The position numbers and the translations under genes were made by a program. Under the pieces are notes generated by a model that worked only from the letters and a program-made list of their open reading frames with translations, had not been told where the DNA came from and did no database searches. From contig CBFIHR010000011.1 of NCBI GenBank assembly GCA_965662365.1, positions 10,607 to 74,606 on the forward strand: a DNA stretch of 64,000 bases, written 5' to 3'. Shown here piece by piece: positions 8,507 to 17,816 of the stretch. Position 1 is the first letter of the stretch. Each line of letters starts with the position of its first letter. The DNA is from CAWVWD01 sp965662365. Its GTDB lineage: Bacteria > Bacteroidota > Bacteroidia > Chitinophagales > Saprospiraceae.

Positions 8507-8521
8507 AAACCGATACGGTTT
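8507..8521. promoter_or_regulatory. AAACCG-ATA-CGGTTT palindrome before the haloperoxidase-type gene
   Basis: Six-base arms, seven if flanking C/G are counted, around ATA, 15 bases before the start codon. The identical 15-mer in inverse orientation is found at 63927-63941 upstream of sbcD. It could be an operator, a leader hairpin or a dispersed repeat. Confidence 0.5.
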
Positions 8522-8536
8522 GTAAATAGAAATGCT

Positions 8537-10702
8537 ATGAAAAAACACCTATTACTTTTTACGCTTTTATCAATTACAATTTACGGAAACGCTCAACATT
8601 CCATCGCACGACAATGGAACGAAATGGTTTTAGAAGCAATTCGAGCCGATTTCGCTCGTCCGACCGTTCACGCCCGAAATTTGTTCCACACCTCCGCAGC
8701 CATGTATGATGCTTGGGCAATTTATGAAGATGATGCGGACACTTATTTTTTAGGAAAAACCGTTCACGGCTATCATACGCCAATGATTGATTTGCCAAAA
8801 CCTATCGATAAAAAAGCCGCACAAGAAGAAGCCATAAGTTATGCCGTTTACCGAATTTTGAAACATCGTTTTCAAGATGCACCACGAGTTGTCATTTTAT
8901 TTAATGAGTTAGATGCTTTTATGGACGAATTGGGTTATGACAAGGACTTCACCGATACCGATTTTACCTGTTCGCCGGCAGGAATGGGCAATTATATTGC
9001 AAAACATATTATCGAATACGGTTTTGCAGATGGCTCAAATGAGGAAAACGAATACGGAAATTTGCATTACGAGCCAGTCAACGAACCTTTAGTGATTCTT
9101 AATTCGGGTAATCCAAATTTTTCAGATTTGAATCGTTGGCAACCCTTGGAATTTGATGTTTTTATTGATCAAAGCGGAACGGTAAGTTCACCTATTCCCG
9201 ATTTTTTAAGTCCAGAATGGGGAAATGTCTATCCGTTTTCGTTAGATGAAAATGATGCGACAATTTATGAACGTGATGGTTTTGATTATAAAGTGTATCA
9301 TGATCCTGGACCGCCAGCATATTTGGATACGACACAAGTTGGCGGCTTATCCGAAGAGTATAAATGGGGACACATTTTGGTATCGGTTTGGTCATCGCAT
9401 CTTGATCCTGAAGATGGTATTTTATGGGATATTTCACCAGCGTCAATTGGCAATATTCAAACCTATCCGACTGATATTGTTGGCTTACGCAATTTCTATG
9501 ATTTAGAAAATGGTGGCGATATAAGCCCAGGTCATGCTATTAACCCGAGAACTGGTCAACCGTACACACCGCAAATCGTTCCCCGTGCGGATTATGCTCG
9601 AATTTTAGCCGAATTCTGGGCAGATGGTCCAGATTCTGAAACGCCTCCTGGACATTGGTTTACGATTTTGAATTATGTGAACGATCAACCAGAATTAGTA
9701 AAAAAGTATCGTGGTCAAGGCGAGGTTTTAGATGATTTAGAATGGGATGTTAAGGCGTATTTTATCCTTGGCGGAACGATGCACGATGTGGCGATTTCGG
9801 CTTGGGGAATTAAAGGTTGGTACGATTACGTGCGACCAGTCTCAGCGATTCGTGGCATGGCAGAACTAGGGCAAAGTTCTGATCCAAATTTACCAAATTA
9901 TCACGCTGGCGGTGTGCCATTGATATCAGGTTTTGTAGAGTTGATTCAAGCTGGTGATTCGTTGGCTGGAGAAAATAACGAGTTTGTAAATGAAATAAAA
10001 TTATACGCTTGGAAAGGGCCAGATTATATCCCTGATCCACGAAATGATGTGGCTGGCGTTGGTTGGATTCGAGCTGCAGATTGGTGGCCATATCAGCGGC
10101 CTTCGTTTGTGACGCCTCCGTTTGCGGGATACGTCTCGGGGCATTCGACGTACAGTCGAGCTGCGGCAGAAGTTTTGACGCTGCTGACTGGTGATGCGTT
10201 TTTCCCTGGTGGAATGGGTGAGTTTTTCGCCGAACAAAATCGATTTTTGGTCTTCGAAAATGGGCCAACGTTAGATATTACACTTCAATGGGCAACGTAT
10301 CGTGATGCGTCTGATCAGTGTTCTTTGTCTCGAATTTGGGGTGGTATTCATCCGCCTGTCGATGACATTCCTGGTCGGTTGATTGGTCGGACGATTGGCA
10401 TCGAAGCGTTTCATTACGCAGAGCAATATTTCACGAAAGTGGAAACACCAAATACCGTTGATAATTTAACAATTTTTCCAAATCCAAGTAGTTGTGTCGT
10501 CAATATCAATTACGAATATGAAGGTGAAATCTTGATTCAAATTTATCAAATTGATGGAAAATTAGTGACGGAAAAAACGCTTATTTTTGATAATAATCGT
10601 GCGGTTGTGGATTTATGCGATACGGCAAATGGAACTTATGTTTTGAAAGGTTCTGATGGAAATGATAAGGTTTTATTTACGGAAAAGATTATTTTATTTT
10701 AG
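8537..10702 (+). CDS. Secreted vanadium-dependent haloperoxidase/PAP2-type protein with T9SS sorting domain
   Basis: 721 residues with a signal peptide (cut near NAQ, residue 20). The PAP2/vanadium-haloperoxidase signature is complete: KX6RP at Lys426-Arg433, SGH at 534-536, and SRX5H at Arg599-His605. These residues bind vanadate in haloperoxidases and phosphate in acid phosphatases. The ARNLFHTSAAMYDAW block near the N-terminus is usual for the haloperoxidase-like branch. The last about 80 residues (LTIFPNPSS ... GTYVLKG ... EKIILF) form a type A Por sorting domain, so export across the outer membrane by type IX secretion is expected. Whether it oxidises halides or is a phosphatase cannot be told from sequence. 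Single gene, ended by the hairpin at 10724. Confidence 0.9.
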   Translation: MKKHLLLFTLLSITIYGNAQHSIARQWNEMVLEAIRADFARPTVHARNLFHTSAAMYDAWAIYEDDADTYFLGKTVHGYHTPMIDLPKPIDKKAAQEEAISYAVYRILKHRFQDAPRVVILFNELDAFMDELGYDKDFTDTDFTCSPAGMGNYIAKHIIEYGFADGSNEENEYGNLHYEPVNEPLVILNSGNPNFSDLNRWQPLEFDVFIDQSGTVSSPIPDFLSPEWGNVYPFSLDENDATIYERDGFDYKVYHDPGPPAYLDTTQVGGLSEEYKWGHILVSVWSSHLDPEDGILWDISPASIGNIQTYPTDIVGLRNFYDLENGGDISPGHAINPRTGQPYTPQIVPRADYARILAEFWADGPDSETPPGHWFTILNYVNDQPELVKKYRGQGEVLDDLEWDVKAYFILGGTMHDVAISAWGIKGWYDYVRPVSAIRGMAELGQSSDPNLPNYHAGGVPLISGFVELIQAGDSLAGENNEFVNEIKLYAWKGPDYIPDPRNDVAGVGWIRAADWWPYQRPSFVTPPFAGYVSGHSTYSRAAAEVLTLLTGDAFFPGGMGEFFAEQNRFLVFENGPTLDITLQWATYRDASDQCSLSRIWGGIHPPVDDIPGRLIGRTIGIEAFHYAEQYFTKVETPNTVDNLTIFPNPSSCVVNINYEYEGEILIQIYQIDGKLVTEKTLIFDNNRAVVDLCDTANGTYVLKGSDGNDKVLFTEKIILF

Positions 10703-10723
10703 TAGAACGATGCGGGATAGGAA

Positions 10724-10753
10724 CTTTACGAAAGTCTTGAACCTTTCGTAAAG
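10724..10753 (+). terminator. Hairpin after the haloperoxidase-type gene
   Basis: CTTTACGAAAG (10724-10734) and CTTTCGTAAAG (10743-10753) are a perfect 11-bp inverted repeat, 21 bases past the stop. The following T-tract is short. Confidence 0.65.
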
Positions 10754-10881
10754 CTTTAAATAATAATTACATTGATTTTGTATTTCGTAAATATTTAATA
10801 GTTTTTTTATGAATATAGAAATAAAGTAAATGTAATATTAAACACTTCAAAAAAAACTTACTCATCTAAATCACATTTTCT

Positions 10882-10889
10882 ATTTTTGC
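10882..10889 (+). promoter_or_regulatory. TATTTTTG -7 box of thrA
   Basis: It matches TAnnTTTG and lies 84 bases before the thrA start. Transcription would begin a few bases downstream, about where the 5' arm of the leader structure (10892) begins. No clear TTG -33 element. Confidence 0.5.
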
Positions 10890-10891
10890 AG

Positions 10892-10966
10892 TTCTGTTAA
10901 GTAGCGGCGGTTTTTCTCTGTCGTTTTTATTAAACATTGCGGCAGCTAAAGCAGCCGCTACAGAAC
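10892..10966 (+). promoter_or_regulatory. Structured thrA leader with two alternative pairings
   Basis: The segment just before the start codon (GCCGCTA 10954-10960, CAGAAC 10961-10966) can pair with two upstream partners. Long-range pairing: GTTCTG 10892-10897 with CAGAAC, and TAGCGGC 10903-10909 with GCCGCTA, with TTAAG bulged. Local hairpin: GCGGC 10939-10943 with GCCGC 10954-10958, plus GC/GC around a TAAA loop. The two folds exclude each other, as in attenuators or riboswitches. No leader peptide with Thr/Ile/Met codons is present. The signal is GC-rich in an AT-rich surrounding. Confidence 0.45.
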
Positions 10967-10973
10967 ATGGAAG

Positions 10974-13430
10974 ATGAAAGTTTTAAAATTTGGAGGTTCG
11001 TCAGTTGCTACACCTGAACGAATCTTAAAGATTGTAGAAATCTTAAATGATTATGATAAGCGAAAAGAACAATTCGCTGTGGTTTTTTCTGCTTTTGGTG
11101 GTGTAACGGACATGCTTCTCAATATGAGTAGAAAAGCAGAACAAGGGGATATTTCTTACCTGGACGACCTTGAAAATTTCAAAGTCCGACATATCGAAGC
11201 CATTGCAGTCTTGCTTTCGGGCGACTTATTTGCGGAAGCAGAAAAAGCAGTAGAAGCTGGTTTTGAAGAGTTGGAAGATTTGCTTCACGGTATCTACTTG
11301 TTGCAAGAAGCCAGTGTGCGTTCGATGGATTATGTGGTGAGTTTTGGCGAACGAAATGCTGCGTTTATTATATCAAAAACCTTGAAATCACGAGGTTTAA
11401 ATGCGGATTATTTGGATGCTCGTAAAGTCATCAAAACGGATAAAACATTTGGTGCTGCTAAAGTAGATTTTGAGGTAACGAATCAAAATATTTTAACGCA
11501 TTTTGCCCAGTCTAATTCGATTCAAATCATCACTGGCTTTATCAGCTCGACCGAAGAAGGCTTGACGACAACGCTTGGACGTGGCGGTTCGGATTATACG
11601 GCAGCAATTTTTGGTTCGGCCTTAGGAGCGAATGTAATTGAGATTTGGACAGATGTCGATGGTGTGATGACCGCCGACCCTCGCAAGGTCAAAGGGGCTT
11701 TTACACAGCAGTCGATGACGTATTCTGAAGCTATGGAAATGTCGCATTTTGGAGCGAAAGTGATTTATCCACCTACGATTGTTCCTGCTTTGCAGCAGAA
11801 TATTCCGTTGCGAATCCGCAATACTTTTAATCCGAATTTTGAAGGAACGTTGATTAGTGATTATCACGAAAAAAATGACTCGGTCGTTAAGGGAATTTCG
11901 TCAATTGGCGATGTGTCTTTGTTGACGCTCGAAGGTAATGGAATGGTCGGTGTGATTGGTGTTTCGGGGCGTTTATTCAGTGCATTGGCACGACACAAAG
12001 TGAATGTTATTTTGATTACACAAGGTTCGTCAGAGCATTCGATTTCATTTGCGGTTAAGCCGCAAGATGCTGGGATTGCTTGCGTGGCGATTGAGTTAGA
12101 GTTTGAGAATGAGATCTCTCGAAAATTGATAAAATCACCTCGTATTGAAACGGATTTATCTGTGATTGCGGTGATTGGTGAAAATATGCGTTATCGCTCC
12201 GGCATGGCTGGTCGAATGTTTCAATCGTTAGGTAAAAACGGTATCAATATCGTGGCGATTGCTCAAGGTTCTTCGGAGTTGAATATCTCTGCGGTGATTA
12301 AAAAATCGGACGAACACAAGGCCTTGAATGCGTTACACGAAGGTTTCTTTGAGTCGGATTTGATGATGCTACATTTATTTGTCGTCGGGGTTGGTTTGAT
12401 TGGCAAAACACTATTAAAACAGATTCAGGAAGCCGCTGATTATTTGAAAGAAAATCGTGGTTTGGAGATTCGGGTTGTGGCGTTGTCGAACAGCCGAAAA
12501 ATGGTTTTTGCTGAGAAAGGTATTGGTTTAGATAATTGGGAAACGGTATTAAGCGAAAGCGAAGAGAAAGCCAGTATCACTCAATTTATTGATAAAATGA
12601 AAGCGTTGAATTTACGCAATAGTATTTTTATTGATAATACCGCAAACGCAGAGATTCCAAAGCATTACGCCAAAATTTTAGAAGGTAGTATTTCGGTTTC
12701 GACACCGAATAAAATCGCTGCCTCTTCGCCATTTTCAAATTACCAGACCTTGAAAAAACTGGCGGATACGAATGGCGTTCGTTATGCGTTTGAAACAAAT
12801 GTTGGGGCAGGTTTGCCGATTTTGACGACTTTAAATGACTTGATTGCGTCTGGTGATGAAATCTTGAAAATCGAGGGCGTTTTATCGGGTTCGTTATCTT
12901 ACATTTTTAATAATTTTAAAGCCGGTGAAAGTTTCCATGACATTGTCAAAAAAGCACAAGAATTAGGTTTTACAGAACCTGACCCTCGTGAAGACTTAGG
13001 TGGAAAAGACGTCGCTCGTAAGTTATTGATTTTGGCTCGTGAAGCAGGTTTGACGATGGAAGCAGAAGATATTGACATCAAGCCGTTCTTACCTCAAGCG
13101 TGCTTTGATGCTCCGACTGTCGATGCGTTTTTTGAAACTTTAAAAACGTATAATACTACTTTTGAAAATATGGTGGAAGCTGCTGAAAAAGACGGGCATA
13201 AATTGAGAATTATTGCGACTTTAGAAGGAAAAAAAGCGTCAATTTCGTTACAATCGGTCGATGCAAATAATCCTTTCTACGGATTGAGCGGAAGCGATAA
13301 TATGATCTCGTTTACGACTCAACGGTACAAGGAACGTCCGTTGGTAGTACGTGGGCCAGGTGCTGGTGCAGAAGTGACAGCGGCTGGAGTTTTTGCAGAG
13401 ATTATTTCTATTGCGACGTATTTGGCGTAA
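10974..13430 (+). CDS. thrA: Bifunctional aspartate kinase / homoserine dehydrogenase
   Basis: 818 residues, the size of the ThrA/MetL class. The N-terminal half is aspartokinase (KFGGSSVAT at residues 5-13, FGERNAA, TTLGRGGSDYTA, TDVDGVMTADPR), followed by two ACT-like regulatory repeats at about 310-455 (each with the pattern SI..FAV / NI.AVI). The C-terminal half is homoserine dehydrogenase (VVGVGLIGKTLL dinucleotide loop, TANAEIPKHY, GVLSGSLSYIFN, EPDPREDLGG.DVARKL). It carries out the first and third steps from aspartate to threonine and methionine. ThrB and ThrC are not adjacent. The start ATG at 10974 is chosen because it begins at the kinase motif; an out-of-frame ATG at 10967 would give only a 16-codon peptide overlapping the start. 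Threonine feedback is expected from the ACT domains. Confidence 0.97.
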   Translation: MKVLKFGGSSVATPERILKIVEILNDYDKRKEQFAVVFSAFGGVTDMLLNMSRKAEQGDISYLDDLENFKVRHIEAIAVLLSGDLFAEAEKAVEAGFEELEDLLHGIYLLQEASVRSMDYVVSFGERNAAFIISKTLKSRGLNADYLDARKVIKTDKTFGAAKVDFEVTNQNILTHFAQSNSIQIITGFISSTEEGLTTTLGRGGSDYTAAIFGSALGANVIEIWTDVDGVMTADPRKVKGAFTQQSMTYSEAMEMSHFGAKVIYPPTIVPALQQNIPLRIRNTFNPNFEGTLISDYHEKNDSVVKGISSIGDVSLLTLEGNGMVGVIGVSGRLFSALARHKVNVILITQGSSEHSISFAVKPQDAGIACVAIELEFENEISRKLIKSPRIETDLSVIAVIGENMRYRSGMAGRMFQSLGKNGINIVAIAQGSSELNISAVIKKSDEHKALNALHEGFFESDLMMLHLFVVGVGLIGKTLLKQIQEAADYLKENRGLEIRVVALSNSRKMVFAEKGIGLDNWETVLSESEEKASITQFIDKMKALNLRNSIFIDNTANAEIPKHYAKILEGSISVSTPNKIAASSPFSNYQTLKKLADTNGVRYAFETNVGAGLPILTTLNDLIASGDEILKIEGVLSGSLSYIFNNFKAGESFHDIVKKAQELGFTEPDPREDLGGKDVARKLLILAREAGLTMEAEDIDIKPFLPQACFDAPTVDAFFETLKTYNTTFENMVEAAEKDGHKLRIIATLEGKKASISLQSVDANNPFYGLSGSDNMISFTTQRYKERPLVVRGPGAGAEVTAAGVFAEIISIATYLA

Positions 13431-13470
13431 TTTCTATCGCTAATGACGCTATTTTTCGTGGCTATTTTTT

Positions 13471-13513
13471 AAACCTACCAAGTTACTTTTGTGATTTGGT
13501 AGGTTTTTATTTT
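13471..13513 (+). terminator. Terminator of thrA
   Basis: AAACCTACCAA (13471-13481) pairs perfectly with 13496-13506, followed by TTATTTT. 41 bases after the stop. Confidence 0.8.
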
Positions 13514-13913
13514 GAATAAGGACAGTTTAGACTGTTCGATTATACGCTTGAAAGTATGTTGGTAGCTTATTTTATACTGGCGATATTGGTTGTATTATTT
13601 TATATGTAAATAATTAGTTTACAAGCTTTAATCTTGTTTATTAATAATAATTAAGCTATGTAACGAAAGTTTTATGAAAGTTTTTAAATATCAGCAAATA
13701 AGTACAAAAGGCAGCGATTAGATGGAAAAACAGTCGGTTAATCGAAAATTATAAGTCTTTGTTAAATCCTTATCGTTTCTTTGTGACTTTATATTGACAC
13801 TACAAACAATATTGTATTGTCGATGTTATTTTGATCAATTTCTAACCTACTTCTAATCTTATTTGAGTGATAAATAAAATTTAAAAAATTATAACAGAGT
13901 ATAACAAACCGAT
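13514..13913. other. Intergenic region with no recognised feature
   Basis: 400 bases of AT-rich DNA upstream of the outer-membrane barrel gene. I see no gene, no clear promoter consensus and no strong inverted repeat. Confidence 0.4.
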
Positions 13914-16340
13914 ATGAGATTATTTTTAACAGTCGCTTTTCTAATAACAAGTTTGTTCGTAGTTGCACAAAGTGCGAGCGTCAAAGGTCAACTAAAAGAT
14001 GACGAAGGTAATGAAGTGATGTTTGCCAATGTTGCTTTATATAATGCAGCAGATAATAGTTTAATAAAAGTAGAAACCAGCGATGAGGCTGGTGTTTTTA
14101 AGTTACAAAATTTACCGGCAGGAGATTTTATCTTGAAAGCGACTTTCGTTGGACTGACTAATTTACAAATGGAAGGAATAACGCTTCAAGCAGGGGAACA
14201 GTTGGATTTAGGCGTTTTGAAGTTTGCTCCAGCAGCGATTGAACTAACGGAAGCGGTCGTAAAAGCAGACCGAGTGATGGTCGAAATAAAAGCAGATAGA
14301 ACTGTTTTTAATGTCGATGGCACGATCAATAGCACGGGAAGCGATGCGATCGAATTATTGCGTAAAGCACCTGCTGTAAATGTAGATAATAATGATAATA
14401 TTTCCGTTTTGGGTAGAAACGGTGTTTTATTATACGTCGATGGCAAACGGCTGCCGTTAGCTGGCGAAGATTTGAATAATTATTTAAGAAGTTTGCCAGC
14501 TGACCAGATTGATCAAATTGATATTATTACAAATCCTGGTGCAAAATACGAAGCAGAAGGAAACGCCGGTATCATTGATATTCGATTAAAAAAAGATAAA
14601 TCGCACGGGGCGAACGGAAATGTAAGAGCGACTGGAAGCCATGGAAGATTGCCGCAAGGCAACCTCAATGCTACCGGAAATTATCGAAACAAAAAAGTCA
14701 ATGCCTTCGGTACTGTTGGCGTTGGTGGCGGAGAACGTTTTAACGAAATGCTTTTTATTAATCAGCAAAATGGCTTTTTGTTAGATGAAATTAATAATAG
14801 TAACACGTCTAATAATTATAACAATTATAGATTTGGTACGGACTTTTTTATTAATAAAAAACATACTATCGGTGTGTTAGCTACAGGCGGAAGCGGTGGA
14901 GATGTCAATTTGGGATATAATGAAATTGATATTTCTAATTTTGGTGGAACGATCGATAGTGTTTTGGTATCAGATAGTCGTGGCGATCAGACGAATAACA
15001 GACAAACCTACAACGTGAATTATCGTTATGATGATAGAGAAGCAGGTCGTAATTTGAATATCGACTTGGATTATGGAAATTACGTCAACAGTAATCTTCG
15101 TTATATACCGAATCAATATTTTAATCCAACCAAAACCATTTTATTATCCGAAGTTAATAATGGTTTTAAGACTGACACCGAAATTGATATTTATACAGCA
15201 AAATTGGATTACGAACAGAATTTGTTTGGTGGAAAAATAGGGCTTGGCGGAAAGTTTAGTCAGGTGATTTCTGATAATACTTTCTTATTTTCTGATGAAA
15301 TCAATAATGAACTAATCCAAAATGATACGTTTTCTAACAATTTTGTTTACGACGAACTGGTGTATGCTGGTTATGTCAATTATAATCGTAAAATCAATGA
15401 CAAAGTGAGTGTTTCGGGAGGTTTGCGGGCAGAACAAACCGATGCAATTGGTGATTTACAAACATTTATTGCAGCGTTGAGCGAGGCACCTGTTGAGTTA
15501 AATTATTTACAATTTTTCCCAAGTGCCGGTATTTCGTGGCAAATCAAACCGACACATGTATTGAACCTTAATTACGGTCGTCGCATCAATCGTCCTGATT
15601 ATAATGTATTGAATCCTTTTAATGTTCGGTTGAGTGAATTGTCTTATCAAAAAGGAAATCCACGTTTGAATCCTGAAATTGTTAATAATTTTGAAATCGG
15701 TTATACGCTGAAATATCGTTACAATTTCAAATTAGCATACAGCAAAACAATTGATCAAATTACTCGGTTACTTGAGCCAGATGAGGAAGATTTGAGAGCA
15801 GGATTTATTACTTGGGAAAATTTGGCGGAGCAGCAGGTATATAGTGCAAACGCTGCGATTCCTCATTCTTTTTCTAAAAAATGGAGTGCATTTTTCAATA
15901 TTAGTGCATCTTATATTAATAATCAAGCAGATTATGGCGAAAATCGTGTAGTCGATGTCAAAGCATTTACATACAATATTTACACACAACAAACTTTTGA
16001 TTTGCCAAAAGGTTTCAAAGGAGAAATTTCAGGTTGGTATTCAGGGCCAGGTGTCTGGGGTGGCGTTTTTAAATATGAATCATCATGGAGTTTGAATGTA
16101 GGATTACAACGTAAATTTTTAAACGACCAACTGAATGTACGACTGAGTGCCAATGACTTATTTTATGAAACAGGCTGGGATGGCTTTTCGGATTTTGCCG
16201 GTTTATATACAGAAGGAAGCGGTCGCTGGGATAGTCGTCGGGTGAGTTTGAGCATCGGTTATGACTTCGGTAATCAAAATGTGAAATCTCGTAAGCGTAA
16301 AACTGGTTTGGAAGATGAAGCCGGGCGTGTAGGCGAGTAG
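13914..16340 (+). CDS. Outer-membrane beta-barrel protein with carboxypeptidase-regulatory-like N-terminus (TonB-receptor type)
   Basis: 808 residues. A signal peptide (cut after VVAQ, about residue 19) is followed by a CarboxypepD_reg-like beta-sandwich at about 21-110 (SASVKGQLKDDEG, VFKLQNLPAGDFILKATFVG). Next comes a plug-like region (VLLYVDGKRLPLAGEDLNNYL, DQIDIITNPGAKYEAEGNAGIIDI), then a long barrel rich in alternating aromatic and polar residues. The order is that of the outer membrane receptor family with the OMP_b-brl_3 barrel. No TonB box can be assigned with confidence. No SusD-like partner follows, so it is not a classical Sus pair. Substrate unknown. Confidence 0.88.
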   Translation: MRLFLTVAFLITSLFVVAQSASVKGQLKDDEGNEVMFANVALYNAADNSLIKVETSDEAGVFKLQNLPAGDFILKATFVGLTNLQMEGITLQAGEQLDLGVLKFAPAAIELTEAVVKADRVMVEIKADRTVFNVDGTINSTGSDAIELLRKAPAVNVDNNDNISVLGRNGVLLYVDGKRLPLAGEDLNNYLRSLPADQIDQIDIITNPGAKYEAEGNAGIIDIRLKKDKSHGANGNVRATGSHGRLPQGNLNATGNYRNKKVNAFGTVGVGGGERFNEMLFINQQNGFLLDEINNSNTSNNYNNYRFGTDFFINKKHTIGVLATGGSGGDVNLGYNEIDISNFGGTIDSVLVSDSRGDQTNNRQTYNVNYRYDDREAGRNLNIDLDYGNYVNSNLRYIPNQYFNPTKTILLSEVNNGFKTDTEIDIYTAKLDYEQNLFGGKIGLGGKFSQVISDNTFLFSDEINNELIQNDTFSNNFVYDELVYAGYVNYNRKINDKVSVSGGLRAEQTDAIGDLQTFIAALSEAPVELNYLQFFPSAGISWQIKPTHVLNLNYGRRINRPDYNVLNPFNVRLSELSYQKGNPRLNPEIVNNFEIGYTLKYRYNFKLAYSKTIDQITRLLEPDEEDLRAGFITWENLAEQQVYSANAAIPHSFSKKWSAFFNISASYINNQADYGENRVVDVKAFTYNIYTQQTFDLPKGFKGEISGWYSGPGVWGGVFKYESSWSLNVGLQRKFLNDQLNVRLSANDLFYETGWDGFSDFAGLYTEGSGRWDSRRVSLSIGYDFGNQNVKSRKRKTGLEDEAGRVGE

Positions 16341-16477
16341 TCACCAAAAACGCATCTGACAAAACCTATCGCATGATTGAATATTTGTGATGCAACATTT
16401 TATTCGAAAGCATGATAGTAAATGTGTATTTAAAAGAGGTCAAAGTAGTTTACAAAAGTGATTAAATAAGATTCTGC

Positions 16478-16513
16478 GAGGGAATAGGTAGATAATTTGT
16501 TACCTATTCCCTC
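16478..16513. terminator. Bidirectional terminator between convergent genes
   Basis: GAGGGAATAGGTA (16478-16490) pairs perfectly with 16501-16513 around a 10-base loop. It lies between the barrel gene (+) and the hydrolase gene (-), with T-rich sequence to its right. Confidence 0.75.
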
Positions 16514-16593
16514 CGATATTTTTTATAAAAAGGGTTTCATTAGATAGTTGCATTATTTCTATTATCAAAATAAATTGGCAAGTCAGTAAATAT

Positions 16594-17502
16594 TTATCCA
16601 ATAAAGCCACAAATTTCTTCGACCACACGATTACTTTCTGAAATAGGAAACATTGCCCAATCATGTTGCATTTTATGATATTCTTTAAATACGAAATTAC
16701 GATTATCTCGAACCATAGATCTTAACTTTCTACAATCTGCACAGAATAATTCCGTATCACTATAAAAGATATAAGTCGGAGGAAAATTCGTTAAATCGCC
16801 ATTGACAGGGGACAGCAAATATTGACTTTGGTCGTCACCTTTTGCATAATAGCTCGCTGCTGTTTGCAGCATTTTGATTGTTAAAAGGTAGTCGGTTGAT
16901 TCATATTTTTTAGCTTCTGGGTTAGTCATCGTCAAATCTAACCATGGAGAAAGTAAAATGATTTTAGATGGCAATTTTTCTACTTTTTCAATTTGTAATT
17001 GTTGATAAAATCCCATCGCCAAACCTGCTCCGGCAGAATCTCCGATTAGCATAAAATCATCGTTTGGATACTGTTCGGTAAGCGTTTGATAGGATTTTTG
17101 CACCATTGCATACGTCGTTTTATAATCGTGTTCGGGTGCTAACGGATAATCGATTAGCGTCATTTTACAATTGATTTTATCAACTATTTTTTGGGCGAAA
17201 GTCCAGTGAATCATACCTGCTTCAAATAGATAAGCGCCGCCATGAAGCAGTATTAAATGCGTGTTTGTGCCACCTTGTTTTGTTTCGAAAGTCGCTACCG
17301 ATTTTGTATCGACTGTCCGGTTGACAACCGAATATTGTTGCATAATTTTTTTAGGTACAAATTCTTTTTTCGTTCTGTTAAGTCGGTTATTAATAACTTG
17401 TTTTTCTAACTGCTTCTTGACGTTAAGTAATTTTAGAATACTTGAAATTAATCTGGCACGAAAGCTCGGTTTTATCATCTTATTGGTTGTCATTGATGGC
17501 AT
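16594..17502 (-). CDS. Alpha/beta hydrolase of the hormone-sensitive-lipase family
   Basis: 302 residues, typical for the Abhydrolase_3 (HSL/esterase) group. It has the oxyanion-hole motif HGGAYLF, the nucleophile elbow GDSAGAG (Ser), an acidic residue near SDTELFCAD and the catalytic His in KMQHDW. Expected to be an intracellular esterase or lipase acting on short acyl esters; the natural substrate is unknown. No signal peptide; the N-terminal 30 residues are basic. ATG codons at 17502 and three codons later are both possible starts. It is a single gene convergent with the barrel gene. Confidence 0.88.
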   Translation of the reverse strand: MPSMTTNKMIKPSFRARLISSILKLLNVKKQLEKQVINNRLNRTKKEFVPKKIMQQYSVVNRTVDTKSVATFETKQGGTNTHLILLHGGAYLFEAGMIHWTFAQKIVDKINCKMTLIDYPLAPEHDYKTTYAMVQKSYQTLTEQYPNDDFMLIGDSAGAGLAMGFYQQLQIEKVEKLPSKIILLSPWLDLTMTNPEAKKYESTDYLLTIKMLQTAASYYAKGDDQSQYLLSPVNGDLTNFPPTYIFYSDTELFCADCRKLRSMVRDNRNFVFKEYHKMQHDWAMFPISESNRVVEEICGFIG

Positions 17503-17816
17503 ATTTTGGTTTTTTAAATGTTGTAATCAAATTATAAGAAGTGATTTTTTTAATTATAAATAATTGATTATCAACTAAATAATTGCTAATTTTATCTTGG
17601 TTTGAATTGTTATAAGATTATAAATAATTAAACGATTGAAAAGGTTTGAAGATTAGAAAAATAATGTAGGTAAATGATATAAAAGTTGTATCAAGCGGGA
17701 AATTTTATCAAAAAACAGAATGAGTATTCGGTTCTAACCCATTTGTTAAGAGCGATTTAAAATTACAACTAAACCTATATTTTGCTGTTTAATCAACCTA
17801 ATTTAAAAAGAGAAAA
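17503..17816. other. Divergent intergenic region, nothing recognised
   Basis: 314 bases of AT-rich DNA separating the hydrolase (-) and the SOUL-family gene (+). It should hold both promoters, but I could not pick out boxes that fit the consensus well. No repeat or RNA is recognised. Confidence 0.4.

Noticed and set aside
9810..10268. 152-codon open frame antisense to the haloperoxidase-type gene
   Set aside because: Composition rich in His/Gln/Arg, as expected from the opposite strand of a real gene; the sense frame has complete catalytic motifs.
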